A stretch of DNA of 64,000 bases from Strigamia acuminata (taxonomy: Eukaryota > Arthropoda > Chilopoda > Geophilomorpha > Linotaeniidae). The stretch spans positions 37,722,427 through 37,786,426 of the forward strand of contig OX442315.1 of assembly GCA_949358305.1 (NCBI GenBank), read 5' to 3'. This document shows positions 9,606 to 19,532 of this stretch, one piece after another. The translations under genes were made by a program, and so were the position numbers. Within the stretch, counting starts at the first letter, position 1. The number at the start of each line of letters is the position of its first letter. The notes under the pieces were generated by a model that made no database searches, was not told the DNA's origin, and saw only the letters and a list, made by a program, of their open reading frames with translations.

Positions 9606-10280
9606 CATGATGACGTCACACGTGCAGTACACAACCGTACACGGCAGTTTGGGCAAGCTCAAATGCCTAGGAAAAATAAAAAAATCAAAACTCGCATTAA
9701 AAATCGGCAAAAATCATGAAAAATTATCAACAAAAAAACCCCCAAGCAACCATACTCACCATGATGACGTCACACGTGCAGTACACGGCCGTACACGGCC
9801 GTTTGGGCAAGCTCAAATGCCTAGGAAAAATAAAAAAATCAAAACTCGCATTAAAAATCGGCAAAAATCATGAAAAATTATCAACAAAAAAACCCCCAAG
9901 CAACCATACTCACCATGATGACGTCACACGTGCAGTACACGGCCGTACACGGCCGTTTGGGCAAGCTCAAATGCCTAGGAAAAATAAAAAAATCAAAACT
10001 CGCATTAAAAATCGGCAAAAATCATGAAAAATTATCAACAAAAAAATCCCCAAGCAACCATACTCACCATGATGACGTCACACGTGCAGTACACGGCCGT
10101 ACACGGCCGTTTGGGCAAGCTCAAATGCCTAGGAAAAATAAAAAAATCAAAACTCGCATTAAAAATCGGCAAAAATCATGAAAAATTATCAACAAAAAAA
10201 TCCCCAAGCAACCATACTCACCATGATGACGTCACACGTGCAGTACACGGCCGTACGGCCGTTTGGGCAAGCTCAAATGC
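9606..10280 (-). other. Tandem array of splice-bounded 61-nt modules (period 154 bp), copy A
   Basis: Five modules occupy 9606-9666, 9760-9820, 9914-9974, 10068-10128 and 10222-10280 (the last is 59 nt, lacking two bases). Read on the minus strand, each has a T-rich tract ending TTTTTCCTAG (acceptor), 61 nt starting GCATTTGAGC and ending CATCATG, then the donor GTGAGTATGG. The intervening 93 nt has the layout of a minimal intron. The exon interior carries TGACGTCA and CACGTG palindromes. Because 61 is not a multiple of three and two of three frames hit stops, joined modules would not form one long frame. A spliced non-coding RNA or a purely structural repeat is more likely than a protein. Transcription is not shown by the sequence. 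Confidence 0.75.
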
Positions 10281-10345
10281 CTAGGAAAAATAAAAAAATC
10301 AAAACTCGCATTAAAAATCGGCAAAAATCATGAAAAATATATTAT

Positions 10346-10608
10346 ATATAGTATATTAGAAGCATGAAAGAAAATTTAACAATCTAAATATAAAAATATG
10401 AAAATAATGAAAATTATTTAAAAAAGGCTTCATGATCTAATGATCGAAGGGATTGACCATTTCGGCGTGCATATAAACTAATGGAGAAAAAAGGTCTAAT
10501 GTCCGCAGCAGGCAGCTGTTTTTGTCGCCAACACACCTTTCATTGGATGGCGTGATCCATTAGCTCTCGTCATTCATTAGCTTAGTGGACTAATGGTCGT
10601 ATTTAATC
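10346..10608. other. No recognisable gene
   Basis: AT-rich sequence followed by a segment with repeated CTAATG/CATTAG words and a TTTCGGCGTGCATATAAAC motif related to the 121-bp satellite. No gene is supported. Confidence 0.5.
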
Positions 10609-10728
10609 GCTATTTCGGCGTGCGAATGAGCTCGGTGAATTGCTATTCCGGCGTGCAAACGAGCCTGGTTTGCCATTACTTCACCATCGTTAATCGATCC
10701 ACCGAGCTCATTCGCACGCCGAAATAGC
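10609..10728. repeat. 29-bp inverted repeat at the edge of the 121-bp satellite
   Basis: Arm 10609-10637 is the exact reverse complement of 10700-10728, which is the first part of the first 121-bp monomer. A partial, reversed monomer therefore lies just left of the array. Confidence 0.85.
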
Positions 10729-11388
10729 AACCCAAAACGATTATTAGTTCTGCAGGCACTTTTCATTGGTTTTGCGGTATACTGTTGGTGTGATTCATTA
10801 AGTTGGTGGTCTAATCGATCCACCGAGCTCATTCGCACGCCGAAATAGCAACCCAAAACGATTATTAGTTCTGCAGGCACTTTTCATTGGTTTTGCGGTA
10901 TACTGTTGGTGTGATTCATTAAGTTGGTGGTCTAATCGATCCACCGAGCTCATTCGCACGCCGAAATAGCAACCCAAAACGATTATTAGTTCTGCAGGCA
11001 CTTTTCATTGGTTTTGCGGTATACTGTTGGTGTGATTCATTAAGTTGGTGGTCTAATCGATCCACCGAGCTCATTCGCACGCCGAAATAGCAACCCAAAA
11101 CGATTATTAGTTCTGCAGGCACTTTTCATTGGTTTTGCGGTATACTGTTGGTGTGATTCATTAAGTTGGTGGTCTAATCGATCCACCGAGCTCATTCGCA
11201 CGCCGAAATAGCAACCCAAAACGATTATTAGTTCTGCAGGCACTTTTCATTGGTTTTGCGGTATACTGTTGGTGTGATTCATTAAGTTGGTGGTCTAATC
11301 GATCCACCGAGCTCATTCGCACGCCGAAATAGCAACCCAAAACGATTATTAGTTCTGCAGGCACTTTTCATTGGTTTTGCTGTATAAT
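10693..11388. repeat. 121-bp satellite array, copy A (five full monomers plus a partial)
   Basis: Monomers start at about 10693, 10814, 10935, 11056 and 11177, with a partial one from 11298. Each begins ATCGATCCACCGAGCTC. The monomers are identical by eye. Short minus-strand frames through the repeats are by-products of the periodicity. The monomer contains ATTGGTTTTGCGG and ATCGAT, but no function is evident. Confidence 0.92.
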
Positions 11389-11594
11389 GGGAATTATTCC
11401 CAAAGAAATTTCCTACAAATCTCTGTCTGACAGTTTCATTAGAAGCAAAACTAGTGTGTTTTGAAATGCTTTTTTCATTTGATTTTGTGCCAATTTCATA
11501 ATAATAATAATAAAATGTCATTTTAAAACACATTTCTTCCTTAAATTCCCACAAAAACAAACGAAAATTGCATTTTTAATCACAATTTGCCGAT

Positions 11595-11628
11595 AAATTG
11601 TGTTAAAATCAATATTTTAACACAATTT
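11595..11628. repeat. Perfect 15-bp inverted repeat
   Basis: Arms 11595-11609 and 11614-11628 (core TTGTGTTAAAAT) flank a 4-base spacer in AT-rich sequence. A second weaker pairing (CACAATTT/AAATTGTG) overlaps the left arm. Present at +13222 and +26807 in B and C. Confidence 0.75.
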
Positions 11629-11759
11629 TTGCACTAAATCGCATCTACAATTGACACAAACACATCCAAAATTGACAAAATTGACAAAAAGAATAAAAGA
11701 AAAACGGGTGACTGCACCAAACATCATCCAAAATAAATCACCCAAAAAAACCTGCTTAC

Positions 11760-11814
11760 CTTGATGTCCTGCATGGCCTTAGTGCAGACCACGACTGTCC
11801 GCAGCCAAAAACAC
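11760..11814 (-). other. 55-nt exon-like module with splice sites
   Basis: On the minus strand, acceptor TTTTTCTAG is followed by 55 nt starting GTGTTTTTGGCTGCGG and ending GACATCAAG, then donor GTAAGC. The opening resembles the first bases of other modules and the GACAT end resembles the 71-nt modules. Copies lie at 24982-25036 and 38567-38621. Confidence 0.55.
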
Positions 11815-11933
11815 CTAGAAAAACAAAAGAAAAATAAGAAAATTGCCGAAATACACGCAATTTCCCAACGTTCATAAAATAATTAATTTAAAAACCTTTC
11901 TGTACCCACTCCAGCCCTGGCAAAAATTCTTAC

Positions 11934-12007
11934 ATATTAATCTATCACTCCTCAGAACCATATGGAACCAAGAGCGAGGTCTGAGGGCCGCTTAAGACGA
12001 AAAACAC
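11934..12007 (-). other. 74-nt exon-like module with splice sites
   Basis: On the minus strand, acceptor GTTTTTCAG is followed by 74 nt starting GTGTTTTTCG, then donor GTAAGA. The start is nearly identical to the module at 11760-11814. Copies lie at 25156-25229 and 38741-38814. Confidence 0.5.
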
Positions 12008-12277
12008 CTGAAAAACAGAGAAAGGAAATTAAAAATGGTGCAAAAATCGTGCAAAAATCATACAAAAAAGCATTAATGCAAAATGCAAATAAAATTCGAA
12101 TTATTAAACAAACCTACCTTGCCTGAATAAAAAAAAACAAAAAAAAAAAAAAACAACCACTGGCTACTGATTTCGCGGCGATAGCCGCGATATCGATAAA
12201 ACAAAAGAAAAACAAAAACAAAAGAAATGCATTAAACAAACTTTAAACCAAACCAACCTTCCTTAATTCACACTCAC

Positions 12278-12322
12278 CTTACTGTAAATATGGGGCACTC
12301 ACAGGCCTAGGAGGACAAGAAC
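12278..12322 (-). other. 45-nt exon-like module with splice sites
   Basis: On the minus strand, acceptor TCATTCTAG is followed by 45 nt starting GTTCTTG, then a textbook donor (AAG|GTGAGT). Copies lie at 25500-25544 and 39085-39129. Confidence 0.5.
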
Positions 12323-12394
12323 CTAGAATGATAAGAAAAAAACACAAAGAACCGATTCCTTGTCAAAAAAATAAAGAAAAAAAAAAAGAAATAC

Positions 12395-12448
12395 TTATCG
12401 TTCACTAGAGCCTTCAACTCTGAAGACGTATCCACCCGCCATTCCTAC
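12395..12448 (-). other. 54-nt exon-like module, weak donor
   Basis: On the minus strand, acceptor TTTTTATAG is followed by 54 nt and a weaker donor (AA|GTATTT). It is placed in series with the neighbouring modules. Copies lie at 25617-25670 and 39202-39255. Confidence 0.4.
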
Positions 12449-12524
12449 CTATAAAAACAACAAAAAAATAAGCCACTATCATTAAAAATTAAACAAAAAA
12501 GCCACTTCAAACATGAAATGCCAC

Positions 12525-12525
<1 letters not shown>

Positions 12526-12569
<44 letters not shown>

Positions 12570-12570
12570 C
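12526..12570. repeat. CTGC microsatellite
   Basis: About eleven tandem CTGC units. Copies lie at 25748-25792 and 39333-39377. Confidence 0.9.
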
Positions 12571-13452
12571 TGAAAAAGAATTAGTAACTTAAAAATTATT
12601 ATAAAAATTGTTTTATTTTAAAACAAATTAGGTTAAACACATTAAGCTTTGCCTGTGGTTCCGTTGACGAGCCGGGAAATCCTTAAGAAACCCGAAAGAC
12701 CGAATCGTTTAATTCGTTTACTCGCCACTAGATGTCAGACAAATAAGAATCCAAACATAATTTCCGAAACACACTGTTGAAAATTGGCAACAATTTCAAT
12801 CATGTTGTGAATTGATTTTGTGAAAAGAAATATATTAATAAAATATTAACATCCTTGAATGTTGATTAGTAACTGTGTCTGCTTGCAGTAGAAATGTCAT
12901 GGTCACTTTATCACGAATATCAATATTTACTCCACATTTTCAAAAGCACTGTCAACACTCGGTGGCATGCAGCAAAAAAACACAAAGTTTATTGATTGTA
13001 CATTGTCAAAAGCACTGCCTCCACTCGGTTGGTGGATCTATAGTGAAATACAATTCAGACTTGATCATTAGTTCGTGCAGTGTGCTAGATATAGGTGAAT
13101 CTGAAACCTAAATACATGACTGAGTCTGACATCTGACCTCAGATAAAAGTTTCCAGATCCTAATAAGTCCCTGATGGGCACTGACTGCACTGGTTTTTAT
13201 CCAAATCAAAAAACTTTCCTGCAGAACAAGACACTGCCAAAACAATTTTAATTGATAAAATTAATAAAAAAAATAAATAATCAATTAATTCAAAGGTAAA
13301 GTTTTGCATTTTCCATGCAAATATATCTGTCCATCAGGGCATACTGTATCATTAGATGATGGAAAATGAAACGAAAATGAATAAAAACTGAAAAAAAAAG
13401 ATGAAAAATGAAAAAAAACGTCAAAAACAAATTTTAAAAAAAAACAATTTAC
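12571..13452. other. No recognisable gene
   Basis: AT-rich sequence. A CAAAAGCACTG...CACTCGGT phrase occurs twice (about 12941 and 13006). A short plus-strand frame here shows no domain. Confidence 0.5.
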
Positions 13453-13523
13453 CTTCTACAATGTCCTGTGTGGCTATACCGCAGTCGGGGGTCGTCCACG
13501 GGCCTTTGGTCGGTCAAAGATGC
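13453..13523 (-). other. 71-nt exon-like module with splice sites (spans the A/B boundary)
   Basis: On the minus strand, acceptor TATTTTCCAG is followed by 71 nt starting GCATCTTTGACC and ending TTGTAGAAG, then donor GTAAAT. Length and motifs match the modules at 2918-2988 and 50782-50852. Further copies lie at 26675-26745 and 40260-40330. A copy truncated by the deletion junction lies at 241-301. Confidence 0.55.
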
Positions 13524-15711
13524 CTGGAAAATAAAAGAAAAATGAATAAAGACATCAAAAATTAAAAGAAAAAAAAAAACCGAAAACAAAAACGTCCAAA
13601 TCAAATTTCAAAATATTCCGTTCATCATCTACGATGTCCCGCCCCCTCTCCCTCCCCCTCCCCTCTCCGCCCCCCTCTCCCCCCTCCCCTCCCCGCCCCC
13701 TCTCCCCCCTCCCCTCCCCGCCCCCTCTCCCCCCCCTCCCCTCCCCGCCCCCTCTCCCCCCTCCCCCTCCCCGCCAATGGCGGTGGCAAAGTTGGGGCCA
13801 CCAACAGAAACAGAAATAATGAGGAAATAATGAGGAAATAATGAGAAAATAATGTGGAAATAATGAGGAAATAATGAGGAAATAATGAGAAAATGCCTAC
13901 CCAAAGCCAAGAAATACCGTCTTGGAAACAGAAATGAGGAAATAATGAGGAAATAATGAGGAAATAATGAGGAAATAATGAGGAAATAATGAGGAAATAA
14001 TGAGAAAATGCCTACCCAAAGCCAAGAAATACCGTCTTGGAAACAGAAATGAGGAAATAATGAGGAAATAATAAGGGAAGGCTTTCCAAAATTGCCGTCC
14101 TGAAAACAGAAATAAATGCCTTTCCAAAGGAAATGCCTTCTTGTCCAGTTGGGCGGAATCCAGAAACAACCAAAAAGCTGTGCTTTGCCTGCAAAAATGT
14201 TAACCCTACTAAAAAAACAAATCCAGTTGGCCCGGAAACGCTCTTCCGCAACCAACCAGCAGCGAGCAGCGGATTTGCCGCCTGTCATTTGCCCATCTCT
14301 CACCCCCAAATCCGCCGACTATATTATAAATATTAAATGCATCCTCGGATTTGGGGACGCGCCTGGGTTGGCTGTGGAGCGGTTGAGTCCGGTCTAAATC
14401 TGTTCTCCATGCACGCCATTGGCTGAAAAACAGATCTAGACCGGACTTAACCGCTCCATAGCCAATGGCGTGCATGGAGAACAGATTTAGACCGGACTCA
14501 ACCGCTCTATAGCCAATCCGGGCCCAGGAACCGGATTTGCATGGATCGGTCGTGTTCGGTCTGGATTTGCTCTTCAGCCAACGACGTGCATGGAGGGCAG
14601 ATCCAGAGCGAACACGACCGCTCCATAGCCAATCCGGGCCCAGAAACCGGATTTTCGCGTGCAATTTTGGTCTGGGATAAACGGCATCAGGGGGCGTGCG
14701 TGTTGCTTGTAATTTTCCCAAAGAGGGCGCCACTTACGATGGTAATGGCGCCCATGTGTTGGGGAAAATTTATTACCGTTGTTTGCACCTGGCCCAGAAC
14801 ACATGCATGGACAGGAGTGAATAAATGAAAAAGCATCCAAGGTTTTTGATTCTCCCCCAGAAATTGTAATAATTTGGGTCCGCCCAATGTTTGGATGCAC
14901 CCAGGCGTGTATGTGTACGTGGACACAGTGTAATAAATATGCATTTGCTTTTTGAATATTTCATATTTTTTAAATTTTATTTCCACCAAATTTTCAACAA
15001 ATTTATTTAATCACATTTGTGTATAGTAAACTCCAATTAAATTTACACATGACGCAAATGCATTTTGGGGCTCCTGACACAGTGCTTGGGACAGCTCGTT
15101 TTTGGCACAGTGGTCCAGTGGTCCATGAATGAATCAATAAATGACAAAACAAAGCAATATTTATTTGTAATAAGACATAGTCCAATTCGTCCACTTCCGG
15201 AAAAACCCTTGTTCTACCTGGCTGTGTTGGGTAGATCTGCCTTGGACATGAACACAGAGCAACGGACTGGCCAGACCCATTGCTCGATGCTCGTGTCCAA
15301 AGCGGAACTTTGTCCTAACCCAAACCAGGTAGAACTTCGAATGTTGCTCAGACTTGGCTGCTGGATGCTGGAGAACAAAACAGATGTGCGCTTCCAAAGA
15401 AGCCATCCTCACAGAGACGAGAGGCGAGGACCCAAAATGGCGGAAAATGGCTTAAAACAAGACCCAAAAAAATAAAACATATAAATCAAATGTGTGCACT
15501 AAAAACTCACCTGTAGAAATCTGCGTACCGATAAAAATCTTTTTTTTTCAGCTAGCTTAGTCAAACACAAATCAGCATTGATCGTTATTTCCGCGCCAAT
15601 GTGTGCGGCCAAGTGTCACTTGGCCGTGCATAAAAGAGGATAGTGAGTGGTGGCTGTGACAATGCTCGGCTGCGTATAACAATGTAGAGCGCCTCGGTCG
15701 TGCCGTTCACA

Positions 15712-18700
15712 TCAATTTACGCGCCACAGTTGGCTGGGCAGAAAGGGGAAGCGCCTTTTATCATAGGTCCAACTTCGCTCGACAAACAGACTCAATGCCG
15801 AAATGCGAAAAACATTGCTGTCTGAAAAAACAAGAAAATAAGCCAAAGCAGATCTGGCAATCGCTGGACCGAATGTATTCCAATCCCGGAACTTCATCGT
15901 CGAGAGTGCAGCCGCAAGAAAATACGTGAATGTTCCTCTGCGGTTTGCCGTCGTCGCAAACGCGCACCTCGCACACCTCTGACTGTGAATGTTTACGACA
16001 AATGTTTTTACAACAAACATTCCCACCAATTGTATTCTGGTTTGCCCACAGCATTGGTGCGCCCGTTTCCTGGTGCACAAAAACAAAACAAATTCATAAG
16101 CACTCCCAAAATAAAAAAAAAACAAAAAACCCATCTCACCTCTCAATGTCGCCACAGTCCGGGGCAGTCGGGGGTTGTCCAGGGGCCAAATGGCGAGCAC
16201 GCCACGAAATCTGACGAATCGAATAATAACAATAATTAATTACTTAATTACTAATTTACTTAAATAACTAACAAATTTCTGAGAACTTGAGGAATAAATC
16301 ACCGTGTATTCGTAGGCGGTGGAAAAAACGATGAATTCTCCGTGGCGCAACCCGTTCTTTTCCAAAAATATCACCTGATGTTTGTCCGGCAATCGCTGAA
16401 CCGAAGCTACGACGCTGCTGTTTGGTTTACAGCTCAAGTATTCCAGCTCGTGTATTCCAATCCCGGAACGCCCTTGTCAGAACACACGAGAGTGCAGCCG
16501 CAACGAAATACGTAAATATTCCTCCGACCCGATTCGGAAATAGCGCTCACGGCAAACAACTGTCCGTCGCCGCGTCAACTCAACCGCAGTTTGCCGTCGT
16601 CGACGTGCACCTCGCACGCCTCTGACTGTAAATGTTTACGACAAATGTTTTTACAACAAACACTCCCACCAATTGTATTCTGGTTTGCCCACAGCATTGG
16701 TGCGCTCGTTTCCTTTTGCATCCCATCCTCGGAAAACACCGCCACTTTCCCTGCGCAAAAATTGTTTCACACTTCTGCCGACAATGCGCAGCCGAGCTCT
16801 CACTGTGCATTGAGGCGGGAATGTGTAACAATGGCTTCGCAGGGTCGAAGAGCAAACTTGGCGGTTCCAGATTAACGCCCACAGTCGGCGAAACGCGTGC
16901 TAAATTTAAAGAAAACTTCAATAAAGGAATTGTAAACGGGAATACCACAAAAACACAAAAAAAAAAATATATATATACCTAGTCGATCCAATTCATACTG
17001 AAGTTTCAACGAAGATCCGTGCAAGCGAAACTGCATCAACGAGGACGAACCGTCGAGATTGCCGACGCTCACGACCGAATCTGGACTCAGACAAAGCCAA
17101 TGGCGCCAATTCAACAGAAGGGAAAACTGTTCAGCTTCCGCTTTGGGCAAATCTAATCTGAATTGAGAGATTCATCCAACTGATAAACAAAAAAAAAAGA
17201 AATATACAGTAGATCGATCTTACACGTAAACAGCCGCAACGCGACGTGAAGCGAGTCGGCAATTGAATCCTCCCGAGCCGCGGCCAACGAACCTTCTACA
17301 CCCGCTCCTGACACAACGACCATCCGTTTGTCGGCGCAACTATCATTGGACGGGACGGCGTTGCCAATAATTTATCTGCGAGAAACAAAAAAAAAAGAGA
17401 TCAAGAAACAAAACAAACATTTTAACGCACTGGAGTCGATGACGGCGACGAGAGCGTCGTCAACATCAGCCGAATCAATGCTGCGGTTCGTCACCACACA
17501 TAGCAAACGAATCTGCCCGCGCCGAAATCGTCGGAAAACAGCGGCACTTCCCGCGTGATGCAGTGATATTCATTCGACGTTGACGCCGATGTAGGTCATC
17601 GCATTTCCCACGATTTAAAACACCCCAAATTTAATAAAATCCTCAAAATTCCAGCAGAATACCAAAGAAACTCAACAAAATGCAACGAAACTCAACAAAA
17701 TGTTTGGGACTATTCATGCCAATTACACAAAACTCCAAGTTTCTCGGCTGAAATACCTCCGTCACAGTTTGGCTAGAAAATAAAATAAAATAATTATTAA
17801 TTAGTTTTAAACAATGAAATGAAATGAATCAGCAGCTTTTTTGAGTTGCCATACAGATTCCCTGCCCCTGAAAAAAGTCGCAAATGGGTAAAAATTGAGC
17901 CCAAAAAGGGAAAAAACGTGCTTGAACCAAATTATATATGATGGCAACACACCCGCACAGGCAGCAGCTGATTTGGTTGCGACAGCCAGGAACGTGGTTT
18001 TTTAGTAGAGCGTCGAGGCGTCAAACGATCTTTGATGGAGAAATCCAAAGTCTGCTTCAAATACCAGTGGTGATTGTTCGTCAAACAACTGTCCGTCGTG
18101 GCTTTCATCATTTCCCTACTATACGTGCAGTCGCTTGCTCTCTCTAAGAACATGGTCACATACAGGTCGTTTTGTCCCGGATTTAACGCCAACATGGTCA
18201 TTCTTTCCTCCACTTACTGCGTCTTTTACCTTGAATGCAGAGAAAAATTAAAACAAACAAAAATCAAAATTTGTTAATCCCATGTAAAGCGGAGAAATAC
18301 AGTATTAAAATTTTTCAAAACCAAAAAATGCGATATTTGTTCTTTTTTCGGGAAAAAAAACCAATTTTTGTTTTTCTTTCTTACCAAAATTCACTTTTTT
18401 CAATTTATGCCACTTTTTTTCGGTCCAAATTCGGCCCAACTCTTACCAAACCCCACAACAAACACCCCAAATATTTATCTATTAACCGGTGGTTGTCTCA
18501 TGAGTGAAGTATGATGGCAGTTTGATGTCGATCGAGGAATAAACTCTTTTGCCTGATGCGAAGCTGAAGCTGAACAAACTGAAGCTGATGATTTCTTTTC
18601 AGGCACTGGACCGTCCTGCGGCGCACTGTCATTGACAGACTCGGACACAGAGCGCAAAATGTCCTCTGACGGACCTACGGCGAAAACAAAAACAAAAAAC

Positions 18701-19532
18701 AAAACATCAAACAACAGAAACTTAAACCAAATCTTACTACCTCGCCCGGAAGTTGTGTTCCAACCCAACGGTTTCTGCAAATTCAAGACAACTGTCTCTC
18801 GGAACGGTCTGAAATGACAACATCTACTCGACTCGAGGCCACGCTGAACTATTAACATCCAGACTAGCGCCGCTAACATACATTCGTTCTACGTATTTTA
18901 AATTGGGAAAAAACGCCAATCCGGAGACATCTTCAACACTGTTTGTTGAAACAGACACGATGGAATAAGTGCGCAATGTTTGGTTTGTATTAATTCAGAA
19001 AACACTTCGTGCTACCTATTTTGTTCAAACGATTGTCAAACGGGCACTTGGTCGAGAAGAAACAAACACGTTTCAGTTGGCGCGCACTCCTGCCGACATG
19101 CACAATATCTCCAGGTAATACTTCGAGTCGGGACAGGTAAATTTAATAAAAACCCTAAATTTCTAGCTGGGAAAAAAGGCTAGAAAATAAAATTAAATAA
19201 TGAAATGAATTGATTCAGCAGCTATTTGGAGTTGACAAACAGATTCGCGACAGGCAGGGAAGCCCCCCCCGCCTCCTTAAAAAAGTCGCAAATGAGTAAA
19301 AATCGCCCAAATCGTCGGGAAACACCGCCACTTCCCCTGCACGGAAATTGTTACACACTTCTGCCGACAATACACAGCCAGGCCATCACTGTGCATGGAG
19401 GAGGAAATGTGAAACAATCACCTCGCAGGGGCAAAGAGCGAACTTGGCGGATCCAGATTAATTCCCACAGTCGGCACAACAACGGCGAAACGCGTGCTCC
19501 TCTCACTTTGACCACAACGGCTGTTCACAGCT
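15712..19532 (-). pseudogene. ELP1-like pseudogene fragments, copy B
   Basis: Same fragments as 2490-6310, shifted by 13222, with the same stop (16575-16577) and the same frame changes. Confidence 0.65.

Larger units (their letters stand above)
241..13462. repeat. Macrosatellite unit, copy A (13,222 bp)
   Basis: This is the first complete unit of a head-to-tail tandem array. Every landmark recurs exactly 13,222 bp further on, for example the C-rich tract, the ELP1-like fragments, the CCTAA tract and the 61-nt module array. The unit boundaries are arbitrary and were set by the junction at 240/241. Many short reading frames occur on both strands but none shows a complete recognisable protein. 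The recognisable coding matter is broken. The unit is a composite of older repeats, gene fragments and small satellites that was later amplified as a block. Confidence 0.95.

Noticed and set aside
9606-10280. CRISPR-like array appearance
   Set aside because: Both the 61-nt and the 93-nt parts repeat identically, there are no unique spacers, and the context is eukaryotic with splice signals.
10590-11560. Series of identical minus-strand frames of 67 codons
   Set aside because: They are by-products of the 121-bp satellite. 121 is not a multiple of three, so frames reset each monomer.
12118-12122. 5-nt microexon (GCAAG) on the minus strand with good flanking splice sites
   Set aside because: A five-base match between TTCAG and GTAGGT is easily produced by chance in this sequence. 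Noted only because it lies in series with other modules.
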